Origin: Lachnospiraceae bacterium UBA7012
GTDB lineage: Bacteria; Bacillota; Clostridia; Lachnospirales; Lachnospiraceae
DNA: 32,236 bases
Direction: 5' to 3'
Assembly: GCA_002449595.1 (NCBI GenBank)
Contig: DJXE01000144.1
Coordinates: 16,114-48,349 of the forward strand
Of this stretch, positions 15,688 to 24,140 are shown one piece after another. The notes under the pieces were generated by a model, which was given only the letters and a program-made list of their open reading frames with translations, was not told where the DNA came from and did no database searches. The position numbers and the translations under genes are program-made. Each line of letters starts with the position of its first letter. Positions within the stretch are counted from its first letter, which is position 1.

Positions 15688-16526
15688 AGATAAAAAGATC
15701 CGTTTCCGATCAGAGAAAAAAACAGAGATACAGGATCATTGCCGCTTCGGCAGCGGCAGTGATTCTTATCGCCGTTGCGCTCCTCGCGCCAATGCTCTCG
15801 CCGAATGATCCCTATCGCACAAACAGTGCGATCATCCGCCACGCACCGTGCGCGGCGTACCCGTTCGGGACGGATAATCTCGGCAGGTGCGTCCTGTCCC
15901 GTGTCCTGATGGGAGCGCGGACGACGATTGCCGTGACCTTTTTCCTGGTGGCGGTGTCGTTTGTCATCGGCACGGCGATCGGGCTCCTGTGCGGGTATTA
16001 CGGAGGCAGGATCGATGACCTGCTCATGCGGGTCGCCGACATCATGCTTGCATTCCCGCAGATGGTCATTGCGATCGCTGTGGCCGGAATCCTCGGCGGA
16101 GGGATCGCCGGCGCGATGACCGCACTCGGGATCACCATGTGGACCGGATTTGCAAGGCTTTCAAGGAGCCACGCGAGGACGCTCCGCGGGATGCCATACA
16201 TCCAGGCGGCCCTTCTCTCCGGGAAGAGCGGCCCTTATATTATGCTGCACCACATCCTGCCAAATGTACTGGAGCCGCTGCTGACAAATGCGCTGACCCA
16301 GATCGGAACGACAATGATCGGCATCTCGGGACTTTCCTTCCTGGGACTCGGCATCGTTCCTCCGCAGGCGGAGTGGGGATCCATGATCAGCGAGTCGAGG
16401 GCATATATCCAGATCGCCCCGTGGGCTGTCCTTTTCCCGGCGCTCGCCACGATCCTGACGATCCTCGTTTTCAATTATCTCGGAGACGCCGTCATGGAAT
16501 ACCGGATGGCGGAGCGGCACACATAA
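15684..16526 (+). CDS. ABC importer permease, NikC/DppC type
   Basis: The 280-residue membrane protein carries features of the DppC/NikC class: an N-terminal helix, LLAPMLSPNDPY, then FGTDNLGRCVLSRVLMGART, which is the family's characteristic region before the transmembrane core. About six helices follow. The coupling loop is QAALLSGKSGPYIMLHHILP, and GLSFLGLGIVPPQAEWG near the C-terminus is strongly conserved in this class. Its ATG overlaps the stop of the first permease by four bases. It pairs with that permease to form the membrane pore of the importer. Confidence 0.93.
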   Translation: MKIKRSVSDQRKKQRYRIIAASAAAVILIAVALLAPMLSPNDPYRTNSAIIRHAPCAAYPFGTDNLGRCVLSRVLMGARTTIAVTFFLVAVSFVIGTAIGLLCGYYGGRIDDLLMRVADIMLAFPQMVIAIAVAGILGGGIAGAMTALGITMWTGFARLSRSHARTLRGMPYIQAALLSGKSGPYIMLHHILPNVLEPLLTNALTQIGTTMIGISGLSFLGLGIVPPQAEWGSMISESRAYIQIAPWAVLFPALATILTILVFNYLGDAVMEYRMAERHT

Positions 16527-16542
16527 GGAGCGGGAGACTGCC

Positions 16543-17355
16543 ATGGCGAAAGAACTGCTGAGTATTGAACATCTGTCAGCTTCCTATGGGGAGAAGGACG
16601 TCCTCACGGACATTTCGCTGTCGGTGAAGGCAGGGCAGATCATATGCATCGTCGGAGAGAGCGGAAGCGGGAAATCAACACTGCTGAAGGCGGTCCACGG
16701 TATGGACCGCGTCCGCGTGACCGGCGGCAGCATCCGGGCCTTTGGCAGCCCGGTCTCGGCGATGACCGATGAGCAGAGGAGGAGCCTTCTGGGAGGGGAG
16801 ATCGGACTGATTCCCCAGAATCCCGCGGGTTCATTCAACCCGATCCGTCCTTTTGAGGCGCAGCTGCGCGAGACGATGCAAAGCCACGGGAGGCAGTTTG
16901 ATCCTGCGGAGACCGCCCGCGCCTTCGAAGCGGTCGGACTCGCGGATGCCAGGGGACTTCTGCGGCTGCGGCCTTATGAACTGAGCGGCGGTATGAACCA
17001 GCGCGTCGCCATCGCTGCGGCAATGCTCCTGAAACCCCGGCTTCTCCTGTGCGATGAGGTGACGAGCGCCCTGGACGTGACGACCGCCGGCAAAGTGATC
17101 CGGGAACTGGAACAGATGAACCGGGAACTTGGCACTGCGATCCTCATGGTGACGCATCATCTCGGAATCGCCCGCAGAATGGCGGAGAAGATAGGGATCA
17201 TGAAGGACGGCAGGATGATCGAACTGGAGGATGCGGACTGGATCCTGAATGCACCGGTGCAGGAGTACACCAGACAGCTGCTGCGGGATGTCCCGAAACT
17301 GGCCGGACGGGAACGGAGCGGAGAAGAATCTGCCGGAGGCCTTGATGACAGATAA
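16543..17355 (+). CDS. ABC importer ATPase, NikD/DppD type
   Basis: The 270-residue cytoplasmic ATPase has a Walker A motif GESGSGKST at residues 38-46, the ABC signature LSGGMNQR starting at residue 147, and Walker B LLLCDEVTSALD starting at residue 167, with the catalytic Glu172. A switch histidine is seen in MVTHHLGIAR. A Q-loop is present in LIPQNPAGSFNP. It lacks the long C-terminal zinc-finger-like extension of some oligopeptide ATPases, in line with nickel-type ATPases of about 250-270 residues. It begins 16 bases after the second permease and overlaps the next ATPase gene by 11 bases. The two ATPases should form a heterodimer driving import. Confidence 0.93.
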   Translation: MAKELLSIEHLSASYGEKDVLTDISLSVKAGQIICIVGESGSGKSTLLKAVHGMDRVRVTGGSIRAFGSPVSAMTDEQRRSLLGGEIGLIPQNPAGSFNPIRPFEAQLRETMQSHGRQFDPAETARAFEAVGLADARGLLRLRPYELSGGMNQRVAIAAAMLLKPRLLLCDEVTSALDVTTAGKVIRELEQMNRELGTAILMVTHHLGIARRMAEKIGIMKDGRMIELEDADWILNAPVQEYTRQLLRDVPKLAGRERSGEESAGGLDDR

Positions 17356-18124
17356 AAAGACGGAAGAAGATATGGTCATTCTGGAAGGGACCAATCTGAA
17401 CAAGACATACAGAAGCGCCGGCAGGACCGTTACGCCGCTTCGGGAGATCAGCTTTCAGCTGCACCGGGGAGAAGTGCTCGGGATCGTCGGGGAGAGCGGC
17501 AGCGGCAAGAGTACGCTCCTGCGGGTGGCCTGCGGCCTGGAACGGCCGGAAAGCGGGCGGGTCCTTGCAGGGGAGAGAGATCTCACAGGGGCCGGACCGT
17601 CGGCTGCCGGGAAATACATGCAGATGATCTTCCAGGACGCAGGTGCGTCGTTCAATCCGCGGCACACGATGCGGTGGTCCCTGGAAGAGGCGATCCCTGC
17701 CGGCGCAGACCGCGAACAGGCGAAGCAGCAGATGCGCAGCCTTCTGCGGGAGACCGGCATGTCGGATGACCTTCTGGACCGGCATCCATCGGCCCTGTCC
17801 GGAGGGCAGTGCCAGCGGATGTCCATCGTGCGCGCCCTGCTCTCCGGAGCGCAGATCCTGCTGTGCGACGAGATCACGAGCGCGCTGGATGTGACCTCGC
17901 AGGCCCAGGTGATCCGGCTGCTCCGGGAACTGAGAGAGAACAGGCACCTCTCGATCCTGTTTGTCAGCCATGATCTCGCGCTGGTCAGCATGCTGTGCGA
18001 CCGTGTAATGGTGATGAAGGAAGGCGCCTGCGTGGAAGAAGGAGAGACACAGAAACTGATTCGCGAGCCGGTTCACGCCTACACGAAGGAACTGCTGGGC
18101 GCGGCGGAATCATTTGCGGTGTAA
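17345..18124 (+). CDS. ABC importer ATPase, NikE/DppF type
   Basis: The 259-residue ATPase starts at the ATG at 17345, preceded by GGAGG inside the end of the previous gene; a longer in-frame reading from 17249 is an overlap artefact. Walker A is GESGSGKST (residues 49-57), the signature is LSGGQCQRMSIVRALL, and Walker B is ILLCDEITSALD. A switch histidine lies in FVSHDLALV. The C-terminal HAYTKELLGAA is usual for DppF/NikE proteins. It completes the five-part importer. The methyltransferase gene starts 15 bases later with a good ribosome binding site, so the operon continues. Confidence 0.93.
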   Translation: MTDKKTEEDMVILEGTNLNKTYRSAGRTVTPLREISFQLHRGEVLGIVGESGSGKSTLLRVACGLERPESGRVLAGERDLTGAGPSAAGKYMQMIFQDAGASFNPRHTMRWSLEEAIPAGADREQAKQQMRSLLRETGMSDDLLDRHPSALSGGQCQRMSIVRALLSGAQILLCDEITSALDVTSQAQVIRLLRELRENRHLSILFVSHDLALVSMLCDRVMVMKEGACVEEGETQKLIREPVHAYTKELLGAAESFAV

Positions 18125-18139
18125 AGGACGGAGGAAACG

Positions 18140-18937
18140 ATGAGCGATACGGCAGTGACGACCAGGTGGAAGAGCATCGAGGAGGAGAACCGGGCATACT
18201 GGACAAACCGGGCCCCGTCGTACACGGGGATCATCCGGGCGGAACTTGACGACGGCCATCTCCGGATGTGGGGCGGCGTCGTCCGGAAGGAACTGAAGGA
18301 GCATTTCGGGGGAAACAAAACCCTGGACATACTGGAGGTCGGAACCGGACCGGGGTTCCTGTCGATCCTGCTCGCAGGGATGGGACATCGCGTCACCGGC
18401 GTGGATTACACACCGGACATGCTCGGGGAGGCGAAGGAGAACGCCCGCCGGTACGGCGCGGAGGTGGACCTCAGGCTCATGAATGCGGAGGCGCTGGAGT
18501 TCGGGGACAAAAGCTTTGACCTTGTCATCTCGAGGAACCTGACCTGGAATCTGCCCCACCCCGACCGCGCATATCGCGAGTGGGAGAGAGTGCTGAGGCC
18601 GGGCGGTCTCATTCTTGTGTTTGACGCCAACTATTACCGGTTCCTGTTTGATGAAAAGGCTCTGGCCGCGTACGAAAACGACCGCAGGATGACCGCCCGG
18701 GCGGGAGAGGACGATATCTACCTCTGTACCGACACGGAGGCGATGGAGGCGATCGCGAGGCAGCTGCCATTCTCCCGGATCGACCGGCCGGAATGGGATA
18801 CCCGCTTCCTTACCGGGCTGGGAATGACTGCCAGTACGGATGAGGATGTGTGGAGACAGGTGTGGGACCGCAACGAGCAGATCAACCAGGCCTCCGTGCC
18901 GATGTTCCTGGTCAGGGCGGGGAAACCGCAGTCATGA
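18140..18937 (+). CDS. Class I SAM-dependent methyltransferase
   Basis: The 265-residue protein has a Rossmann-type methyltransferase core. Motif I is LEVGTGPGF (residues 65-73), the ribose-binding acid is expected at Asp89 in TGVDYTPDML, and NAEALEF and FDLVISRNLTWNLPHP follow as motifs II and III, then LRPGGLILVFDANYY. This resembles the Methyltransf_11/25 group acting on small molecules. The N-terminal 50 residues and the C-terminal region after about residue 175 should shape the substrate pocket. The substrate is unknown. GGAGGAAACG precedes the ATG, and the stop overlaps the MATE gene by four bases. Its place between a nickel/peptide-type importer and an exporter suggests that it modifies the transported compound or makes a chelator, which is inference. 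It is not a recognisable DNA, rRNA or protein methyltransferase. Confidence 0.88.
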   Translation: MSDTAVTTRWKSIEEENRAYWTNRAPSYTGIIRAELDDGHLRMWGGVVRKELKEHFGGNKTLDILEVGTGPGFLSILLAGMGHRVTGVDYTPDMLGEAKENARRYGAEVDLRLMNAEALEFGDKSFDLVISRNLTWNLPHPDRAYREWERVLRPGGLILVFDANYYRFLFDEKALAAYENDRRMTARAGEDDIYLCTDTEAMEAIARQLPFSRIDRPEWDTRFLTGLGMTASTDEDVWRQVWDRNEQINQASVPMFLVRAGKPQS

Positions 18938-20349
18938 TCGACCTGACGGAGGGACCGATCCTTAAAAAGACGTTTCTGTTCGCCATTCCTTTTCTGCTGA
19001 GCAGCCTGGTCCAGCAGCTTTACAGCACGGTCGATCTCATCTTCGCGGGGCGGTTCCTCGGAACGGCCGCCGCGGCGGCGATCGGTTCCGGGAGCATTCT
19101 GCTTACGCTCGTTCTTGGCTTTTTTACCGGCACGGGAGTCGGCGCCGGCGTACTGGCGGGACAGGCGTTCGGCCGGGGAGACAAAGCCTCGGTTCACAGG
19201 CTCATCCGGACTTCCGCCCGGATCACGATCCTCGCCGGGACAGTCCTGACAGCAGTGGGCATAGGAGCCATGTCCCGGCTTGTCGTCCTGATCCGCGTGC
19301 CCGCGGAGATACGCCCGGAGTCCGCCTTGTATCTCCGTATCTGTTTCCTGAGCATGATCCCGATCGCCGGGTACAATCTCGGCGCAGGAATTCTGAGGGC
19401 TTCCGGAGACTCCCGCACTCCCGTGCGGTACCAGCTGGCCGGAGGTCTCATCAACGTCGCCTGCAATTATCTGCTGATCTGTGTCCTGCGTCTGGGCATA
19501 GCAGGAGCTGCGGCGGCGACGGTCCTGTCGCAGTCATCCGCCATGCTCCTTGTATGGAGAGCGATCCTCACCCGATTCTCCCTGCCGGATCCAGGACGGG
19601 AGAGCGATGTCCCTGCCGGGCGGATCCGGCCGGCGAAGCGCCGGATGCAGGTGTTTCCTGCAGGATTCGGCCTTCCGGATGCGGAGACTGCCCGGAGCAT
19701 TCTGAAGATCGGGATACCGGCGGGACTGCAGGCTTCTGTGATCACGTTTTCCAATCTTCTGGTCCAGTCACAGATCAACCGTCTCGGTGCGGTTTCGATC
19801 GCGGCGTTCACCGCATATTTCAAGGCTGAGAACTTCATCTATTACCCGATCATGGCGGTAGGGCAGGCGGCCGCGGTCTATTTTGCCCAGAACGAAGGAG
19901 CCGGGAAGAGAGAGCGGATCCGCCGGGGATGCGGCCTCATCCTCAGTGCCGGAGCGGCGTCTGCCGCCGTGATCGCAGCGGTCATGATCCTTTTCAGCAC
20001 GGAGATCAGCGGGGTGTTTCTCGCAGGCAGTCCCGCCGCCATGGTCTGTGCATCCATGATCCACGCCGCATGGCCTTTCTATTTTCTCTATGTCTTCCTT
20101 GAAGTGCTCGGCGCCCTGCTCCGCAGCAAAGGAGACGCGGTCGCCCCGATGGCTATTTCGCTCCTGAACCTCTGCGCGTTCAGGCTGATTCTGCTGAGTG
20201 TCATCATGCAGCGGGCGCCGGCGGCGGAAAAAGTGGTAATGATCTATCCGGTGACCTGGTTCACGGCGACCATGTGCTATATTGTCGTGTGTGCTGCGAA
20301 ATTCGGATCCCGCGGATGTGACAACGGGGCGGCGCGTGGTAGAATCTGA
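18934..20349 (+). CDS. MATE family efflux transporter
   Basis: The 471-residue protein has about twelve predicted membrane helices in two related halves. The N-terminus GPILKKTFLFAIPFLLSSLV followed by QQLYSTVDLIFAGRFLG is the conserved start of MATE (multidrug and toxin extrusion) exporters, which use sodium or proton gradients. The ATG at 18934 overlaps the methyltransferase stop (ATGA), so the two genes are translationally coupled; an upstream in-frame reading from 18850 lies inside the methyltransferase. In this operon it may export the methylated product or a chelator rather than drugs, but MATE substrates cannot be read from sequence. A loose hairpin (about 20359-20374) lies after it, but its T run is eight bases away, so no clear terminator is called. 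Confidence 0.93.
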   Translation: MIDLTEGPILKKTFLFAIPFLLSSLVQQLYSTVDLIFAGRFLGTAAAAAIGSGSILLTLVLGFFTGTGVGAGVLAGQAFGRGDKASVHRLIRTSARITILAGTVLTAVGIGAMSRLVVLIRVPAEIRPESALYLRICFLSMIPIAGYNLGAGILRASGDSRTPVRYQLAGGLINVACNYLLICVLRLGIAGAAAATVLSQSSAMLLVWRAILTRFSLPDPGRESDVPAGRIRPAKRRMQVFPAGFGLPDAETARSILKIGIPAGLQASVITFSNLLVQSQINRLGAVSIAAFTAYFKAENFIYYPIMAVGQAAAVYFAQNEGAGKRERIRRGCGLILSAGAASAAVIAAVMILFSTEISGVFLAGSPAAMVCASMIHAAWPFYFLYVFLEVLGALLRSKGDAVAPMAISLLNLCAFRLILLSVIMQRAPAAEKVVMIYPVTWFTATMCYIVVCAAKFGSRGCDNGAARGRI

Positions 20350-20424
20350 GAAAAGGCATCTGCTCCGAAGGGCAGGGCAGGATTTTTCTGCGTGACAGCA
20401 GAGTACTTTGAAAGGATGGCAGCT

Positions 20425-21450
20425 ATGGGAAGAAGAGCACTTATCGTCGGCGGGACCGGAACGATCAGCATGGCGATCACGAAGAAGCTGGTGAAGGATG
20501 GCTGGGAAGTTTATCTTTTGAACCGGGGGAACAGGAGCAGTGAGCTGCCCGAGGACGTGAAGGTCATTCAGGCGGACGTGAATGACGAGGCGGACGTTCT
20601 TACGAAGCTCGGGGATCTGACGTTTGATACGGTCAGTGATTTTACGATTTTTACGCTGGCGCATGCGGAGCGGGATTACAGGCTCTTTAATGGGAGGACG
20701 AAGCAGTTCCTTTACACGAGTTCGGCGTCGGCGTATCACAAGCCGGCGGCGAGCTACATTCTCACGGAGGGGACGACGCTGGCGAATCCGTACTGGGAGT
20801 ACTCCAGGAACAAGATCATTTGCGAGGAGTTTTACATGCGGAAGTATCGTGAGGAGGGGTTCCCGATCACGATCATCCGGCCAAGCCACACGTATGACGA
20901 GCGGAGCATTCCGGTCGGCGTGCATGGGAAGAACGGCTCCTGGCAGATCATCAAGCGCATGCTGGAGGGCAAGCCGGTCATCATTCAGGGCGATGGCACG
21001 TCTCTTTGGACGCTGACGTTTAATACGGACTTTGCAATCGGCTACACGGGGCTCATGGGCAACCGCCACGCGATCGGCGAGGCGTTCCAGATCACCTGCG
21101 ACGAGACGCTCACATGGAACCAGATCTATCAGACGATTGCGGATGCGCTCGGCGTCGAGCTGCACGCGTACCACGTCGCGTCGGACTTCCTGTCGGAAGT
21201 CGGGAAGCAGTATGACTTCTGGGGATCGCTCGTCGGTGACAAGTCGAGCTCGGCGGTGTTTGACAATTCGAAGCTGAAGAGGCTGGTGCCGGAGTTTACG
21301 ACGCATGTTCCTTTCCATACAGGGGCGAAGATCGTTGTCGAGTACGTGCTTTCGCATCCGGAGCGGCAGAAGGATGATCCGGAGTTTGATGCGTGGTGCG
21401 ACCGCGTGATCGCTGCGCAGGAGAAGGCGAAGGCGGAAGTGTTGGGGTGA
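20425..21450 (+). CDS. Extended SDR family NAD-dependent epimerase/dehydratase
   Basis: The 341-residue protein is a nucleotide-binding short-chain dehydrogenase of the extended type. It has the GGTGTIS dinucleotide motif at residues 9-15, TSS at 98-100, and the catalytic YSRNK at 126-130. A substrate domain holds IIRPSHTYDERSIP and the late WNQIYQTIADALG segment common in CSP41-like and UDP-sugar epimerase-like proteins. Its substrate is not known. Of the in-frame ATG codons, that at 20425 is best placed, about nine bases after AAAGGA; one at 20415 is too close to that site. It is followed after 16 bases by an EamA transporter, so the two probably share a transcript. Use of NAD or NADP cannot be decided here. 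Confidence 0.88.
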   Translation: MGRRALIVGGTGTISMAITKKLVKDGWEVYLLNRGNRSSELPEDVKVIQADVNDEADVLTKLGDLTFDTVSDFTIFTLAHAERDYRLFNGRTKQFLYTSSASAYHKPAASYILTEGTTLANPYWEYSRNKIICEEFYMRKYREEGFPITIIRPSHTYDERSIPVGVHGKNGSWQIIKRMLEGKPVIIQGDGTSLWTLTFNTDFAIGYTGLMGNRHAIGEAFQITCDETLTWNQIYQTIADALGVELHAYHVASDFLSEVGKQYDFWGSLVGDKSSSAVFDNSKLKRLVPEFTTHVPFHTGAKIVVEYVLSHPERQKDDPEFDAWCDRVIAAQEKAKAEVLG

Positions 21451-21466
21451 TGCGGGCAACTGGAAA

Positions 21467-22354
21467 ATGAAAGCAAAGCACCTGATGGGCTACGCGCTGG
21501 TACTGGCCGGCGCGGTGATGTGGGGGACGATCCCGCTTTTCACAAGATATTTGTACGGAACGGGCCTGGCGCCGCTCGACGTGGCGTCGGTCCGCAGCTA
21601 TCTGTCCGCGGTGCTCGCATTCCTGCTGCTGATCGCATTCGGCGACCTGAAAAACGTCCGCCGCCGCGACATCCCGTTTTACATCATCTACAGCATGCTC
21701 GCGATGAGCGGCACCTACATCTCCTACGCGAATTCGGTGAAGCTTCTGCCGACCGCCATGGCCTCAGTGCTTCTGTACACAGCGCCGGTGTTCGTTAACG
21801 TGCTGGACAGAATCATCTATCACATCCCCTTCACCGGCGAAAAAATCATCGCCCTCATCATGACGATCGCAGGCAGCGCGCTCGTGGTGCGCATCTACGA
21901 CCCGGAGAGCCTGAAAGTCAACGCCGCCGGCATCGCAGTCGGCATACTCGCCGGCTTCTGCTACAGCCTCACGACCGTCATCGGAACAAAAGCCAAGGAG
22001 AAAAACAGCGGCCGCTGCAACGGCCTCCTCATCCTCGCGCTGAGCTTCATCCTCTTTCTGCCGATGCGCTCCCCGGTGATCCTGGCGCGCCTGACCGGAA
22101 AGCAGCTGCTCTACGCGGCCGGCCTCGCCCTGATCTCGACGATCATTCCCTACGTGCTCTACCTCTGCGGCCTGTCCTGCGGGATCGACGGCGGCAGCGC
22201 CAGCATCGCGGCAACGGTGGAACTTGTCGCGGCGACATTATTCGGCGTGATCGCGTTCGGCGACAGAGTAGGACTGCTGCAAATTCTGGGTATGGCGATC
22301 GTCTTCCTGGGAGTTGCGTGGCCCGTAGTAGCGAAAAGGTTCAGTGACCAGTGA
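21467..22354 (+). CDS. EamA/DMT-superfamily transporter
   Basis: The 295-residue membrane protein shows about ten membrane helices as two EamA repeats (about residues 8-142 and 152-290). Typical features are the start LVLAGAVMWGTIPLFTRYL, ISYANSVKLLPTAMASVLLY in the first half, and SIAATVELVAATLFGVIAFG in the second. Members export or import amino acids, nucleotide-sugars or drugs; the substrate here is unknown. The ribosome binding site is weak (AACTGGAAA), and the gene lies 16 bases after the SDR gene, consistent with coupling. Its stop codon directly abuts the stop of the converging downstream gene, leaving no intergenic base for a terminator. Confidence 0.93.
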   Translation: MKAKHLMGYALVLAGAVMWGTIPLFTRYLYGTGLAPLDVASVRSYLSAVLAFLLLIAFGDLKNVRRRDIPFYIIYSMLAMSGTYISYANSVKLLPTAMASVLLYTAPVFVNVLDRIIYHIPFTGEKIIALIMTIAGSALVVRIYDPESLKVNAAGIAVGILAGFCYSLTTVIGTKAKEKNSGRCNGLLILALSFILFLPMRSPVILARLTGKQLLYAAGLALISTIIPYVLYLCGLSCGIDGGSASIAATVELVAATLFGVIAFGDRVGLLQILGMAIVFLGVAWPVVAKRFSDQ

Positions 22355-23926
22355 TCATTGTTTTACACGATATAAGTAATATTTTTCGTCGGTGATGGTG
22401 TCTCCATCCGCGGAGAAGACGAGTTCCATCTCATTTTCAGAAGTCAGAAGATCATAAGCGTAGGCAGTCAGGTAGTAGACCGGGCTGCCTGCGTTTTCTT
22501 TTAGGGCAGCTGCGAGGTCGGCCTCGGGATAGCTGAATCCCCAGACGTAATTGACGTACCGCTCACCGGTGCCGAGATCCAAGAAGAGTGGGCCTTTCCT
22601 GGAGGAGAAGCGCGCAGCGACAGGTGTGTAATAATAGTCGCTCTTTACGGTGATGACGGCGTCCTTCGGGACTTCCTCGCGAATGTATTCCGCCATCGCA
22701 CTGCTCTGCGAATAGGCGCCGGTGAGATCCGAGTAAGCGGAGACGCAAAGCCGCGGCACGCCAAGCAGGCACAGCAGCAGGAACAGGTAGCCGGCATATC
22801 TGGCGCGGGGCGCCGTGCAGACAGCGATGAGAAGGATCATCATGAGGCAGAGCGAGAGCTGCATGTGATTGGAGACGCGAACGTAGATCGCGATGTAGAA
22901 GTAGACCGCGATTCCGAGCCAAGTCGTAAACAGCCAGCCGGCAGCGCGAATGCCTTTGTCGGATGAACCACCTCGCCCAGCACGAATCTCCTCGTAGAGT
23001 ATATAGATCCGCGGAATTGAAAGCATGACCGGAATAAGAAAGACTACAAATACGATAAACGGATACACCCGCGCATCCTTAAACTGATACAGCGTCCGGA
23101 ATATGAGCATCCCCTGCTCACGGAAGCTATAAAGCTGCCGATACTGAAAAGACTCCACAATGACATGAAACGCAGGCAGCATCTCAAGAACAAGAAGAAC
23201 AAGTCCGCCGAGCGCAACAACAAACCCTTTCAGATATTCCTTATCAATTGTGAGCGCCATCCCACCGCCAGCGCCCCACACCGTCCCGGGCGCATCAGCC
23301 TGGATCTCCGGCGCCCAAATCCTTTTCCTACGACTGGAAATCCACCCCACCAGCAGCTTTAGCGTCACCCCGAGCGCGACACCAGCCAGCATGAGATGCG
23401 TCTGGAACAGCAGCGCCGCCGTCACGCCAAGCGCCAGCGGCCGCGGCCTGCGCGAGCGCCGAAGTCTGATCAGCTGCACGCACAGAAGCAGCGCGAGGCA
23501 GTAATTCCGGCTGATGACCGGATTGTAATACATGAACAGCGGGCTGAAGAGAATGAGCCACGTGAGCGGCTTGGGCAGCGGACTGACGCGCAGGAAGCGA
23601 ATGACTGCCGCCGCGCACACAAGCAGGCTGATCACTCCGATCAGGCGAAACGGGATGCCAAGCTTTGCGGGCAGGAAGAGAACGAGGAACCAGAGCAGCG
23701 GCTGTCCCTCCGACGAGAGCTGCCGCCAGAGTCCGACGGGACCGTAGCCGCGCGCGATCATGAAGGCTTCCGCCTCGTCGCGCCACGGCTCATGGAAGCA
23801 CAGCAGCACGAGATTCAGCGAGAACCAGAGGGCGAGAAGAATGACGTCTGCCCGGGAGGTGCGCCGCAGGTCGGGGAGTGCTTTTGTGAGGAAGGGCTTT
23901 CGGAACGAGGTTTCGGATCTCATCAT
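22355..23926 (-). CDS. Polytopic membrane protein, probable GT-C-type glycosyltransferase
   Basis: The 523-residue protein has about ten to twelve membrane helices. The first extracytoplasmic loop carries HEPWRDEAEAF with Asp50 and Glu51. An acidic pair in this loop is the hallmark of GT-C transferases (PMT, ArnT and related), which use lipid-linked sugar donors. A soluble C-terminal part (about residues 420-523) would face outside. The donor, the acceptor and even transferase activity are inferred. No Shine-Dalgarno is seen before the tandem ATG codons at 23926 and 23923, so the true start is uncertain. Upstream, the same strand carries two hairpin repeats and a TATAAT box (24018-24023). It is a lone minus-strand gene between two plus-strand groups, converging with the EamA gene with no gap. 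Confidence 0.75.
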   Translation of the reverse strand: MMRSETSFRKPFLTKALPDLRRTSRADVILLALWFSLNLVLLCFHEPWRDEAEAFMIARGYGPVGLWRQLSSEGQPLLWFLVLFLPAKLGIPFRLIGVISLLVCAAAVIRFLRVSPLPKPLTWLILFSPLFMYYNPVISRNYCLALLLCVQLIRLRRSRRPRPLALGVTAALLFQTHLMLAGVALGVTLKLLVGWISSRRKRIWAPEIQADAPGTVWGAGGGMALTIDKEYLKGFVVALGGLVLLVLEMLPAFHVIVESFQYRQLYSFREQGMLIFRTLYQFKDARVYPFIVFVVFLIPVMLSIPRIYILYEEIRAGRGGSSDKGIRAAGWLFTTWLGIAVYFYIAIYVRVSNHMQLSLCLMMILLIAVCTAPRARYAGYLFLLLCLLGVPRLCVSAYSDLTGAYSQSSAMAEYIREEVPKDAVITVKSDYYYTPVAARFSSRKGPLFLDLGTGERYVNYVWGFSYPEADLAAALKENAGSPVYYLTAYAYDLLTSENEMELVFSADGDTITDEKYYLYRVKQ

Positions 23927-23948
23927 CGTACAGGCGTTTTTGAATCGG

Positions 23949-24000
23949 GGAGGAGGGCGACCCTCCAGTCGGTGCGAGGAGGAGGGCGGCCCCTCCGGTC
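23949..24000. repeat. Two direct copies of a hairpin-forming GC-rich element
   Basis: Units at 23949-23970 and 23978-24000 share GGAGGAGGGCG, then CCCTCC, then GTC, with two substitutions and one extra base between them. Each can fold as GGAGGG paired with CCCTCC, around loops of three (CGA) and four (CGGC) bases. They lie just upstream of the GT-C-like gene, inside its probable leader. Confidence 0.7.
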
Positions 24001-24017
24001 AACTGTTTGTACTTTTC

Positions 24018-24023
24018 ATTATA
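24018..24023 (-). promoter_or_regulatory. Possible -10 box for the GT-C-like gene
   Basis: The minus strand reads TATAAT here, a perfect -10 hexamer, about 95 bases before the start codon. The -35 position at 17 bases spacing (CTCCCT) is poor, so strength or an activator requirement cannot be judged. Confidence 0.35.
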
Positions 24024-24049
24024 CTTTCTGCCACACGGAAAGGGAGAGG

Positions 24050-24058
24050 TGTTACAAT
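24050..24058 (+). promoter_or_regulatory. Possible extended -10 promoter for the GGDEF-like gene
   Basis: TGT followed by TACAAT is an extended -10, about 80 bases before the gene at 24141. The -35 region is not recognisable. It would divide the divergent 214-base gap between this gene group and the GT-C-like gene. Confidence 0.4.
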
Positions 24059-24140
24059 GCTTACTACCAGAAAAATTCAATAGATTTCAGTACGGAACGG
24101 CATAAGGCCAATTGAAAATGAAGGCAGGAAGAAAGCGAAG

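Noticed and set aside
13108..18124. Naming the importer nikABCDE outright
   Set aside because: Dipeptide, opine, metallophore and nickel importers share this gene order; no residue in the binding protein lets me choose the ligand.
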